A stretch of DNA of 64,000 nucleotides from NCBI GenBank assembly GCA_963761615.1, contig CAVXGU010000003.1:1178001-1242000 (forward strand). Direction: 5' to 3'. Within the stretch, counting starts at the first letter, position 1. Each line of letters starts with the position of its first letter. Below, piece after piece: positions 41,989 through 49,970 of this stretch. Below the pieces are notes generated by a model. That model was not told the origin of the DNA. It saw nothing but the letters and a program-made list of their open reading frames with translations, and ran no database searches. The translations under genes were made by a program, and so were the position numbers. This DNA is from CAVXGU01 sp963761615. Its GTDB lineage: Bacteria > Acidobacteriota > Vicinamibacteria > Vicinamibacterales > CAVVIG01.

Positions 41989-42699
41989 GTGCCTGCCCGA
42001 TACGAGATCCTGAAGAATCCGCTCCTGTCGGTGGTCATTCCGGTGTTCAACGAGCGGGACACCATCGACCAGATCATCGACCGCGTCCTGCGGCTCCCCG
42101 TCCGCGTCGAGGTGATCGTCGTCGACGACGGGTCGACCGACGGCAGCGCGGATCGCCTCCGCGAGCTGCAGCAGGACCGTTCGTTCAAGCTGGTCGTGCA
42201 GCCGAAGAACCAGGGGAAGGGCGCGGCGATCAGGCGGGGCTTCGAAGAGGTGACCGGGGACATCGTCGCCATCCAGGACGCGGATCTCGAGTACTCGCCG
42301 GAAGAGCTGCCGTCGCTCATGGATCCGATCGCCCTCAACAACGCCGACGTGGTGTACGGATCCCGGTTCCTCGGGCGTCACCGCGTGTTCATGTTCGCCC
42401 ACTATCTGGGCAACCGCCTGCTCACCTTCGTCACCAACGTCCTCTACGACACGATGCTGTCGGACATGGAGACCTGCTACAAGGTGATGCGGGCCGACGT
42501 CGTGAAGTCGCTCCGTCTGCGATCGAACGGCTTCGAGATCGAGCCCGAGCTGACCGCGAAGATCTTCAAGAAGAAGTACCGCGTGTGCGAGATGCCGATC
42601 AGCTACTACGGTCGCTCGTACGACGAAGGGAAGAAGATCACCTGGCGGGACGGCTTTCAGGCCGTCTGGGTTCTCATCAAGTACCGGTTCACGGACTAG
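41989..42699 (+). CDS. Family 2 glycosyltransferase (dolichol-P-mannose synthase-like)
   Basis: A 236-residue GT2 enzyme without membrane helices. Nucleotide-sugar binding is shown by LLSVVIPVFNERDTIDQIID, VEVIVVDDGSTDGS, KNQGKGAAIRRGFEEVTGD and the metal-binding DADLEYSPEEL; acceptor-side residues by DMETCYKVMRAD. The type resembles polyprenyl-phosphate sugar transferases. The GT-C-like membrane protein at 43005-45326 could use the product as donor (inference). The three-copy repeat lies directly downstream. Confidence 0.92.
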   Translation: MPARYEILKNPLLSVVIPVFNERDTIDQIIDRVLRLPVRVEVIVVDDGSTDGSADRLRELQQDRSFKLVVQPKNQGKGAAIRRGFEEVTGDIVAIQDADLEYSPEELPSLMDPIALNNADVVYGSRFLGRHRVFMFAHYLGNRLLTFVTNVLYDTMLSDMETCYKVMRADVVKSLRLRSNGFEIEPELTAKIFKKKYRVCEMPISYYGRSYDEGKKITWRDGFQAVWVLIKYRFTD

Positions 42700-42702
42700 A
42701 GC

Positions 42703-42914
42703 AGTTTTCGTCTCGCTGTAGCGGCCGACCTTCCGGTCGGTTTCGCATTGGCGGACCTGAAGGTCCGCGGCTACACCGATCTCGCGACGACACCGATCTC
42801 GCGGCGACACCGATCTCGGGGCGACACCGATCTCGGGGCGACAGCGATCTCGGGGCGACAGCGATTCGGGGCGACATCGAGCTCGGGGCGACATCGAGCT
42901 CGAAAACGCTGTAG
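42703..42914 (+). repeat. Intergenic palindromic repeat, copy 3 (expanded tandem array)
   Basis: Same head as copies at 26467 and 38238 (TTTTCGTCTCGCTGTAGCGG; palindromic arms around CTTCCGGTCGG and GACCTGAAGGTCC). It is followed by about seven contiguous ~17-bp units of CGATCTCGsGGCGACAn between about 42776 and 42896, and the closing CTCGAAAACGCTGTAG. The unit copy number is the main difference from the other two copies. Confidence 0.9.
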
Positions 42915-43004
42915 GGGGTCCGAGGACAGGACTGGAGCGCTCGGGAACTCGGGAAGGGCGCCGCCAGTCGCCCCTGGCATCCGGCGCGGGCGACGCCCGG
43001 CCCG

Positions 43005-45326
43005 CTATTTGACCCCGTAAACGTCCAGCGCCGTGGCGGACCAGTAGAAGGTCGGCTCCGTGCCGGTCTGCACGAGGCGCACGTATCGGGCGCGCACGCC
43101 TTTCAGGTCGAAGAGCAGCGGGAGCTGCCCGGGCTCGGCGAGCGCACCCATGAAGGCCTCGACCGCCGTGCTCCCCGAGCGGACGAGGGTCCAGTGCTCG
43201 TTGTCGGTCGACACCGAGATCTCCAGTCCCCGCGGGAAGTCCGACAGCGAGGGTCCCAGGTCGAGCTCGATCGCGCCGAGCGGCTGCTCGGCATCGAGCG
43301 CCACCACGAGCTGCTGGCCGGGCTGCTGCGGGCCGGACTCCCACCGGGTGCCCGGGTCGTTGTCGAGCAGCCGCGGCAGGTACTGCGGGTTCACGTTGGT
43401 GGTGAGGCCTGCGATCTCGAGCTTCGCGCCGTGCGCCACCAGGCCGGGGTCGGTCGTGACGGGGGGCAGCCGGTACACGATTTCGTCGGCGTTCTCACCC
43501 GCCACCTGGACTCCCGGGTAGGCCGCGATGAACGACGCGTACTTGCCGTCCGGGTCGCGGCGCCGGTCCACGGCGAGGTCGCGAAGCCCGACGGCGGAGA
43601 GCTTGGTGAGGATCTCGGGATTCTCGTGATCGAGCGCGAAGGACAGGGCGCCGTAGTCGGGCGCCGTGTACCCGCTCGTCCCGTTGCCGACGGGCTCGCC
43701 GTGGAAGATGCCGCGGTACATCGCGGCGCGGTCGAAGTCGCCCCAGTCGATCGGCAGCTCCAGCACGGGATACCGCGCGACGCGCTCGAGCAGCGGCGAC
43801 CGTGGCGGAACGTCAATCATCGGCATCGGCCCCATCCATCCCTCGACGAAGGCGGCGCCGGTGATGAGCGCGACCAGCACCCAGGTGCCTCTCCAGCCCG
43901 GTCTGACGATCCGCGCGTACGCGCAGCCCGCCGCCGCGCTCAGACAGACGACGGACAGCATCCAGAAGCGGGCCGGGACGCGAAGGCCGTCGAAGCCCGG
44001 CAGGTGCATGAGCCAGCCGTAGGGCATGGAGGCATAGGGCAGCACCGCGCCCTTCCACTCGAGCGACGGTCCGAGCGCGAACATCCACATGACGACCGCG
44101 GCGACGACGTAGAACCCGAGCGCCGTACGCTCGCGCCGTGCCGCCAGCAGACGCGGGCTCGTCAGCGCGAGCGCGGCGGCGGCGAGGAGCACTCTGGGCA
44201 GGAGCGCGTCGCCGCGGGTGACCGACACGGCGATCCCCGCGAGCGAGGCCCGCCAGGGGCCGAGCCACCAGAAGCTCAGGAGGGCGGCGGCCCAGGCCAG
44301 CGCCAGGACGGCGAGCACGCCGCGCGCGATCGCGACGAGGCGCGGGCGCCGTGCCGGCAGCGGCTTGGCCCAGGGACGCCAGAGTGCCAGGGCCGCGAGC
44401 AGGATGAGCGGCGCCACCAGGCCCGGGAACAGCGCGCCTTCCGGCTTCGCGTAGGTCTGCAGCCCGGCCCAGAACTTCACCCGGTCCGATGCCGTGAGGA
44501 CCGATGCGAGATCCGCGCTGAAGCCGGTGATCTCCTCGAGCGTGCGGACGAAGCCGTAGTGGTCGTGCGCCGTCTTGTAGCGCAGCAGGAAGGGCAGCCA
44601 GACGAGACCCGCGGCGACGAGCGCCGCGAACGTGCCGGCCAGGCGCCTCCAGGGCCGATCGAGGGGCGTGAACCACACGATCCACAGGCCCACGAGCACC
44701 GGGAAGAACATCAGGAAGTAGCCGTTGGCGAGGCCCTGCAGCGTCAGGCACACGGCGAAGGCCACGAGCCAGCGGCTGCGGTCGGTCCGGACGTAGGCGT
44801 GCAGCGAGGCGAGGGCCAGGGGCATCCAGTACGACGACAGCACCTGGACGTGCGACACCTGGTCGGCACGGTAGGGCGCGAGGGCGAAGAGCACGCCGGC
44901 GACCCAGGCGGCGTCCTTGCGGCCCGTGATCTCGAAGACCAGCAGGTAGCCGGCGATTCCCGAGAGGGCGTACGAGAGCAGGAAGACCACGTTGTACGCC
45001 AGGACGGGATTGTGGGTGACCCACTGCACGGGGGCCGAGAAGATCGCGAGCCCGAGCAGGTGCTCGGAGAAGGTCAGGACGTCGGTGGCCGGGAAGAAGG
45101 CCGGCGCCTGCCACCAGCGGTTGGTCAGCGGCACGGCGACCGAGTTCCACCAGAGGATCCAGGTGTTGAGGATCGGATCGCCGACGTCGTTCGGCACGGC
45201 CGCGCGCCAGCGGAGGACGAGCGGGTAGGTGAAGGCCACCGCGAGGAGAAGGTAGGCCAGACACACCTGGACCAGGTGGAACCGGCTGGCCGGGGATCCC
45301 TCACGCATCATGTTCGAACGGCGCAT
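43005..45326 (-). CDS. Polytopic membrane protein, GT-C-like, with C-terminal F5/8-type domain
   Basis: A 773-residue protein. About a dozen membrane helices cover residues 15-510, with an early loop LRWRAAVPNDVGDPILNTWI typical of GT-C-like membrane glycosyltransferases and a WFxPATDVLTFSEHLLGL segment. The last ~130 residues look like a discoidin (F5/8 type C) carbohydrate-binding domain: DNDPGTRWESGPQQPGQQLV, ISVSTDNEHWTLVRSG and ARYVRLVQTG. The start could also be 45311. Its 5' end overlaps the rex promoter. It probably glycosylates or handles a lipid-linked sugar; the substrate is unknown. Confidence 0.82.
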   Translation of the reverse strand: MRRSNMMREGSPASRFHLVQVCLAYLLLAVAFTYPLVLRWRAAVPNDVGDPILNTWILWWNSVAVPLTNRWWQAPAFFPATDVLTFSEHLLGLAIFSAPVQWVTHNPVLAYNVVFLLSYALSGIAGYLLVFEITGRKDAAWVAGVLFALAPYRADQVSHVQVLSSYWMPLALASLHAYVRTDRSRWLVAFAVCLTLQGLANGYFLMFFPVLVGLWIVWFTPLDRPWRRLAGTFAALVAAGLVWLPFLLRYKTAHDHYGFVRTLEEITGFSADLASVLTASDRVKFWAGLQTYAKPEGALFPGLVAPLILLAALALWRPWAKPLPARRPRLVAIARGVLAVLALAWAAALLSFWWLGPWRASLAGIAVSVTRGDALLPRVLLAAAALALTSPRLLAARRERTALGFYVVAAVVMWMFALGPSLEWKGAVLPYASMPYGWLMHLPGFDGLRVPARFWMLSVVCLSAAAGCAYARIVRPGWRGTWVLVALITGAAFVEGWMGPMPMIDVPPRSPLLERVARYPVLELPIDWGDFDRAAMYRGIFHGEPVGNGTSGYTAPDYGALSFALDHENPEILTKLSAVGLRDLAVDRRRDPDGKYASFIAAYPGVQVAGENADEIVYRLPPVTTDPGLVAHGAKLEIAGLTTNVNPQYLPRLLDNDPGTRWESGPQQPGQQLVVALDAEQPLGAIELDLGPSLSDFPRGLEISVSTDNEHWTLVRSGSTAVEAFMGALAEPGQLPLLFDLKGVRARYVRLVQTGTEPTFYWSATALDVYGVK

Positions 45327-45332
45327 TCATTT

Positions 45333-45341
45333 TGCTACAAT
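45333..45341 (+). promoter_or_regulatory. Extended -10 promoter of rex
   Basis: TGCTACAAT (TGn plus TACAAT) with a poor -35 (TTCGAA, 45313-45318) 17 bp upstream. Predicted start of transcription is about 45348, only five bases before the GTG of rex, giving a nearly leaderless mRNA. Confidence 0.4.
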
Positions 45342-45352
45342 CGCGACTGCTT

Positions 45353-46042
45353 GTGAAACAGTCGAACAAAGCCGCGGCACGCGGCGCCAAGTCCAAACCG
45401 GGCGGCGATCAGATCTCCGAGCTGACCACGAACCGCCTGTCGGTCTACCTCCGCTGCCTGAACGAGCTCGAGGACGCGGGCGTCCGCGCCGTGTCGTCGC
45501 AGGCGCTCGCCGAGCAGTTCCACCTGAACGCCGCGCAGATTCGCAAGGACCTCGCCTACTTCGGGGAGTTCGGCGTCCGCGGCGTCGGCTACTACGTGCG
45601 CGACCTCAAGCGGCACCTCCGGCAGATCCTCGGCCTCGATCGCCGGCTGCACGTGGCGATCATGGGCGCCGGCAACCTCGGGCTGGCGCTGGCGGACTAT
45701 CCCGGATTCCGCCAGGAGGGCTTCGAGATCTCCGCGCTCTTCGACAGCCTGAATGCCAAGGTCGGTCAGCGCTCGCGCAGCGGCGTGCCCATCTACGACG
45801 TCCGGGACCTCCGGAAGGTGGTCAAGCGCGACGGTATCAGCATCGCGGTCATTGCCGTTCCGGCGGCCTCGGCGCAGTCGGTCCTGGAACTGGTGGTCGG
45901 GTCGGGCATCAAGGCCGTGCTCAACTTCTCTCCCGGCACGCTCGCCGTCCCGCCCGACGTGAAGCTCAAGAGCGTGGACCTGACCGTGTCGCTCGAGAGC
46001 CTCTCGTTCTTCCTGGCGCACGGGGACGATGGCCGCCCGTAA
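45353..46042 (+). CDS. rex: Redox-sensing transcriptional repressor Rex
   Basis: A 229-residue regulator sensing NADH/NAD+. The winged helix (TTNRLSVYLRCLNELEDAGV; SSQALAEQFHLNAAQIRKDL; AYFGEFGVRGVGYYV) precedes a Rossmann domain (HVAIMGAGNLGLALADYPGF; EISALFDS) and the C-terminal domain-swap helix. GTG 45353 is preferred as start; a TTG at 45332 lies inside the promoter. It overlaps moaC by 14 bases. Rex often represses fermentative and respiratory genes when NADH is low. Confidence 0.94.
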   Translation: MKQSNKAAARGAKSKPGGDQISELTTNRLSVYLRCLNELEDAGVRAVSSQALAEQFHLNAAQIRKDLAYFGEFGVRGVGYYVRDLKRHLRQILGLDRRLHVAIMGAGNLGLALADYPGFRQEGFEISALFDSLNAKVGQRSRSGVPIYDVRDLRKVVKRDGISIAVIAVPAASAQSVLELVVGSGIKAVLNFSPGTLAVPPDVKLKSVDLTVSLESLSFFLAHGDDGRP

Positions 46043-46553
46043 GCGCGGGGCGCCCGGGCCGAAGCGGACGCGGGAGGTCCCGCGGCTGTCGCACGTCGAC
46101 GCCCGCGGGCGGGTCAGGATGGTCGACGTCGGCAGCAAGCCGATCACCGAGCGCGAGGCGATCGCCCGCGGCTCGATCGAGATGTCGGCCCGGGCGCGGC
46201 GCCTGGTGCGCCAGGGCGCGGTCCAGAAGGGCGACCCGCTCCAGGCCGCCCGCCTGGCGGGCATCATGGGCGCCAAGCACACCTCGGCGCTCATCCCGCT
46301 GTGCCATCCGCTGCCGCTCTCGAGCGTCGGCGTCGAGATCACGCCCACCCGCCGCGGCTTCGTCATCGAGGCCCGGGCCCGCACCGCGGCCCGCACGGGT
46401 GTCGAAATGGAGGCGCTGACCGCCGTGGCCATCGCGCTGCTCACCGTCTACGACATGGTGAAGGCGGTCGACAAGGCGATGGTGATCGGCGACATCCACC
46501 TGGCGTACAAGAGCGGAGGCCGGAGCGGCACATACAGGAGAGAACAGCCGTGA
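46029..46553 (+). CDS. moaC: Cyclic pyranopterin monophosphate synthase MoaC
   Basis: A 174-residue enzyme of molybdenum cofactor biosynthesis converting the MoaA product to cyclic pyranopterin monophosphate. Diagnostic: RLSHVDARGRVRMVDVGSKP, GIMGAKHTSALIPLCHPLPL, TGVEMEALTAVAIALLTVYD and KAVDKAMVIGDIHL. The N-terminus has a short basic extension. It overlaps rex; no other moa gene is in the window. Its stop codon lies inside the left arm of a long inverted repeat. Confidence 0.96.
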   Translation: MAARKRGAPGPKRTREVPRLSHVDARGRVRMVDVGSKPITEREAIARGSIEMSARARRLVRQGAVQKGDPLQAARLAGIMGAKHTSALIPLCHPLPLSSVGVEITPTRRGFVIEARARTAARTGVEMEALTAVAIALLTVYDMVKAVDKAMVIGDIHLAYKSGGRSGTYRREQP

Positions 46554-46665
46554 ATGGGGTGATGGGGTAATGGGGTGATGGGGTGATGGAAGATCACGCT
46601 GCGGCGGCGGCCGCGTGACATGTCCATTACCCCATGACCACGTTACCCCATTACCACATTCACGG
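46548..46665. repeat. Long imperfect inverted repeat (GGGGTAATG-rich) after moaC
   Basis: Two 42-base arms (46548-46589 and 46624-46665) are about 36/42 complementary. They are built of short ATGGGGTrATGG-like units and separated by a GC-rich 34-base loop. The left arm begins within the last moaC codon and the right arm ends 6 bases before the next start codon. It can act as a terminator or an mRNA processing structure. Confidence 0.7.
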
Positions 46666-46671
46666 CTCACC

Positions 46672-47664
46672 ATGCAGATCGTTGTGGCCGTCTTCAGTCC
46701 CACGCAGTCCTGGACCCTGCCGCGGATCTGGGTCGACTGGCTGCGGCGCGAATTTCCTCAGCACCGGTTCGTCGAGGCCTGGGACGAGGCGGCGCTCGAC
46801 GCGGCCATGCCGGAGGCCGAAGTGGCCTTCACCGCCAGGATGGACCGCGGGATGCTCGCCTCGGCCCGCCGGCTCGTGTGGGTGCAGAGTCCGGCGGCCG
46901 GCGTCGGCTTCATGCTCACGCCCGAGATGGCGGCCAGCCGCGTGATCCTGACCAACATGCGGGGCGTCCGGGCGCGCGCCATGGCCGAGCACGTGCTCGG
47001 CGTCACGATTGCGCTGGCGCGGCACCTGCCGCTCGCGATGCGCGAGCAGGCGGCCCATCGCTGGTCGTCGGACCGCGTCGAGCGCGCCGGCGTCCGGACG
47101 CTGCAGGGCCGGCGGATGGGCATCGTCGGACTCGGCGCGATCGGCCGCGAGGTCGCGAAGATCGCGGTGCCGTTCGGAATGCGCGTCTCGGGCATCCGCC
47201 GCCGGACCGCCGGGCGGCCGCCGTCGGGGCCGGGCTGGGCCGTCGACGAGGTGCTGCCGCCCCGCCGTCTGCCGGACCTCCTGACGCAGTGCGACGTCGT
47301 CGTACTGTCGGCGCCGTTGACGCCGGCGACGCGCGGCCTCATCGGGGCCCCGGCGATCGCCGCGATGCGGCCGGGGGCCCTGCTCGTGAATGTCGCGCGC
47401 GGCCGCCTCGTGGACGACGAGGCGCTCGTTCAGGCCCTGCGCAGCGGCCACCTGGGCGGCGCGGCGCTCGACGTGTTCGCGCACGAGCCGCTCGCACCCG
47501 ATAGCCCGTACTGGGACCTGCCGAACGTCATCATCACGCCGCACGTGTCGGGCGCGCTCGAAGACTACTGGAAGCGCGCCGTCGCGCTGTTTGCCGACAA
47601 CCTGCGGCGCTTCGAGACGGGCCGGCCGCTCGTCAACCGCGTCAACAAGGCCGTGGGATACTGA
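46672..47664 (+). CDS. D-2-hydroxyacid dehydrogenase
   Basis: A 330-residue NAD(P)-dependent dehydrogenase. Rossmann motif GIVGLGAIGREVAKIAVPFG with R-R at the end of the next strand (GIRRRT) suggests NADP preference. Catalytic residues are the Arg in NVARGRLVDDEALV, Glu in FAHEPLAPDSPYWDLPNVII and His in TPHVSG. Substrate (glyoxylate, hydroxypyruvate or a branched 2-ketoacid) cannot be read. Start ATG 46672 follows the inverted repeat directly. Confidence 0.9.
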   Translation: MQIVVAVFSPTQSWTLPRIWVDWLRREFPQHRFVEAWDEAALDAAMPEAEVAFTARMDRGMLASARRLVWVQSPAAGVGFMLTPEMAASRVILTNMRGVRARAMAEHVLGVTIALARHLPLAMREQAAHRWSSDRVERAGVRTLQGRRMGIVGLGAIGREVAKIAVPFGMRVSGIRRRTAGRPPSGPGWAVDEVLPPRRLPDLLTQCDVVVLSAPLTPATRGLIGAPAIAAMRPGALLVNVARGRLVDDEALVQALRSGHLGGAALDVFAHEPLAPDSPYWDLPNVIITPHVSGALEDYWKRAVALFADNLRRFETGRPLVNRVNKAVGY

Positions 47665-47683
47665 CGCGGCAGACAGGGGGCCG

Positions 47684-48478
47684 ATGGGGTTGGCACGGCA
47701 GGCGGGGCGGGTCGGGTCCGTGGTCGGCCTCGTGGTCGCCGCGCTGGTGCTCGCGGTTTGCGGCGGCCAGGCGCGCCCGTCGACCGTCGCGCCGGTCTCC
47801 GCCTTCACCGTCGTGCACACCTATCCCCACGACCCGAACGCGTTCACGCAGGGGCTCGAGTACTTCGACGGCCGGCTCTACGAGAGCACCGGCCTGAACG
47901 GTCGGTCCTCGATCCGCGAGGTCGAGATCGAGACCGGACGCGTCATCCGGCGCCGGCCGCTCTCGCCGTCGTTCTTCGGCGAGGGCCTCACGCTGTGGAA
48001 GTCCGAGCTCGTCCAGCTCACCTGGCAGTCCGGTCTCGCCTTCGTCTACGACCGGGCGACGTTCGAGCCCGTGCGGACGTTCACCTACACCGGCGAAGGC
48101 TGGGGGCTGACCCACGATCGCGACAGCCTGATCATGAGCGACGGCACCGACGCGCTGCGGTTTCTGGACCCGGCGACGTTCCGCGAGCGGCGGCGCGTCA
48201 CGGTCACCGACGGCGGCGCGCCCGTGCGCGAGCTGAACGAGCTCGAGTACGTCAAGGGCGAGATCTACGCCAACGTCTGGCAGACGAGCCGCATCGTGCG
48301 CATCGACCCGGCCACCGGCCGCGTGGTCGGCTGGATCGACCTTGCCGGCCTGCAGCGCTTGGTCGGCCCCGTCTCGCCGGACGCGGTCCTCAACGGCATC
48401 GCGTACGACGCGACACACGACCGCCTCTTCGTCACCGGCAAGCTGTGGCCGAAGCTCTACGAGATTCGGGTGAGGTGA
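47684..48478 (+). CDS. Glutaminyl-peptide cyclotransferase (plant/bacterial type)
   Basis: A 264-residue exported enzyme forming N-terminal pyroglutamate. The signal region contains a possible lipobox (LVLAVCGG). The beta-propeller signatures are YPHDPNAFTQGLEYFDGRLY, ESTGLNGRSSIREVEIETG, EGWGLTHDRDSLIMSDGT, LNELEYVKGEIYANVWQT and LNGIAYDATHDRLFVTGKLW. These are typical for glutamine cyclotransferase of the papaya type. It probably acts on exported proteins. Confidence 0.92.
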   Translation: MGLARQAGRVGSVVGLVVAALVLAVCGGQARPSTVAPVSAFTVVHTYPHDPNAFTQGLEYFDGRLYESTGLNGRSSIREVEIETGRVIRRRPLSPSFFGEGLTLWKSELVQLTWQSGLAFVYDRATFEPVRTFTYTGEGWGLTHDRDSLIMSDGTDALRFLDPATFRERRRVTVTDGGAPVRELNELEYVKGEIYANVWQTSRIVRIDPATGRVVGWIDLAGLQRLVGPVSPDAVLNGIAYDATHDRLFVTGKLWPKLYEIRVR

Positions 48479-48520
48479 GGGGAAAGGGCGGATAGGGCAG
48501 GTCGGGCAGGTCGGTGGGGT

Positions 48521-49360
48521 TCACCGTCCGGGCGGCGGCTCGATGTGGATGATCGCGTCGACGATCTGGGGATACCGCGCCATGAGGCGGTCCTTGACGA
48601 CGTGGGACAGCTCGTGCGCGTCGGTGAGGGGCATGTCGCCCGGCAGCCAGACGTGGAGGTCGAGGAACACATGGTCGGCCGATCCGCGCGTGCGGATCTG
48701 GTGGCAGCCGACGACGCCCTCCACGCTCATGACGACGCGCTCGAGGTCGGCGTCGGCCATGACCACCCGGTCGCTCAGGATGGCGGTGGTGGCGCGGGCG
48801 ATCTGCAGGCCGGCGTAGCCGATGAACCCGGCCACCACGAGCGCGGCGAGCGGGTCGAGGATCGGCAGGCCGGCTTTCGCGCCGGCCAGGGCGGCAATCA
48901 CCGTGAACGACGTCCACACGTCGGCGCGCGTCTGCGTTGCGTCGGCCAGCAGGACCTCGCTCGCCAGGCGCTCCGCCGCGCGGCCTTCGTAGCGGATCAC
49001 GAACAGATTGACGCCCACGGTCAGCACCATCACCGCGAAGCTCGCCGCGCCGATCGCGTTCGGCGTGCTGCGTCCGGTCAGGTGATTGAAGGCGTTGCGC
49101 AGGACCTCGAGGACGATGAGCAGCAGGAAGACCGTGACCAGGCCGGCGGCGACGGTCTCGTACTTGCGGTGGCCGTACGGGTGGTCCTCGTCGGGCGGGC
49201 GTCCGGCGGCGCGCACGCCCACGAGGCCGACGAGGTTGGAGGCGGCGTCGGTGAGCGAGTGAAAGCCGTCGGACAGGATGCTGATGGCGCCGCTGGTGTA
49301 CCCGAAGGCGATCTTCGCCACCGCCACCGCCAGGTTCAGCAGCAGCACGCGGACGAGCAC
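48521..49360 (-). CDS. Cation diffusion facilitator (CDF) family metal transporter
   Basis: A 279-residue exporter of Zn2+/Fe2+/Co2+-type ions. Six membrane helices, SILSDGFHSLTDAASNLVGL (metal site in helix II), HPYGHRKYETVAAG and LPILDPLAALVVAGFIG, then a C-terminal metal-binding domain (VVGCHQIRTRGSADHVFLDL; HELSHVVKDRL). Start: GTG 49360 has AGGAGG 8 bases upstream. A TTG at 49393 whose TTGA overlaps the lepB stop is a longer alternative. It is the last gene of the lytS-lytR-lepB run. Confidence 0.9.
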   Translation of the reverse strand: MLVRVLLLNLAVAVAKIAFGYTSGAISILSDGFHSLTDAASNLVGLVGVRAAGRPPDEDHPYGHRKYETVAAGLVTVFLLLIVLEVLRNAFNHLTGRSTPNAIGAASFAVMVLTVGVNLFVIRYEGRAAERLASEVLLADATQTRADVWTSFTVIAALAGAKAGLPILDPLAALVVAGFIGYAGLQIARATTAILSDRVVMADADLERVVMSVEGVVGCHQIRTRGSADHVFLDLHVWLPGDMPLTDAHELSHVVKDRLMARYPQIVDAIIHIEPPPGR

Positions 49361-49389
49361 GCGCGAGACCTCCTGATATCGCGCGGGCC

Positions 49390-49929
49390 TCAAAAGACGC
49401 GGAACCTCGAAGGCGGCCACCACCGGAGCTGGACCTTGCCGAGGAGATAGCGCTTCGGCACGAAGCCCCACTGGCGGCTGTCGGAGCTGTTGTTCCGGTG
49501 GTCGCCCATGACGAAGTAGTAGCCCTCCGGGATCACCTGCGGGCCCCAGTCGTCGTGGCTCCGGTACTCGGGCAGCACGTAGTCGTCGTTGAGCGGGACG
49601 TCGTTGACGTAGACCCGGCCGTCGACGATGCGGACGGTGTCGCCTTCTTCGGCGATCACGCGCTTGACGAACGACTTGTCGGGATCGAGCGGGTACAGCA
49701 GCATCGCGATGTCTCCGCGCCGGGGCTCGCTGATGCGGTAGATGAGCTTGTTGACGATCAGCCGGTCCTGATCCTGCAGGGTCGGCGCCATGCTCTGGCC
49801 CTCGACGCGCGCCACCTGGAATCCGAAGGTGATGATGAGGACGGCGTAGATGGCGGCCGAGAAGAGGGTTCGCAGCCACGCGAAGACCTCGGCTTTGACC
49901 TGTTCGAAGCGGATCCCCGGCTGGGGCAC
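49390..49929 (-). CDS. lepB: Signal peptidase I
   Basis: The type I signal peptidase, about 179 residues from GTG 49929. It has one membrane helix (LFSAAIYAVLIITFGFQVAR), the catalytic Ser in VEGQSMAPTLQDQDRLIVNK, the catalytic Lys in DKSFVKRVIAEEGDTVRIVD and box E GYYFVMGDHRNNSSDSRQWG. The frame stays open to an ATG at 50076, which would overlap the LytTR gene by over 100 bases and add a polar N-terminus. The shorter GTG start begins just before the membrane part. Either start is possible. Confidence 0.9.
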   Translation of the reverse strand: MPQPGIRFEQVKAEVFAWLRTLFSAAIYAVLIITFGFQVARVEGQSMAPTLQDQDRLIVNKLIYRISEPRRGDIAMLLYPLDPDKSFVKRVIAEEGDTVRIVDGRVYVNDVPLNDDYVLPEYRSHDDWGPQVIPEGYYFVMGDHRNNSSDSRQWGFVPKRYLLGKVQLRWWPPSRFRVF

Positions 49930-49970
49930 CGGCAGATCGCGGGACGGCTCGTCGAACGCGCTCGCGGCGG

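Noticed and set aside
42776..42896. Tandem 17-bp units resembling a CRISPR array
   Set aside because: Units are contiguous without spacers, there are no cas genes, and the units are the tail of a repeat found at two other places.
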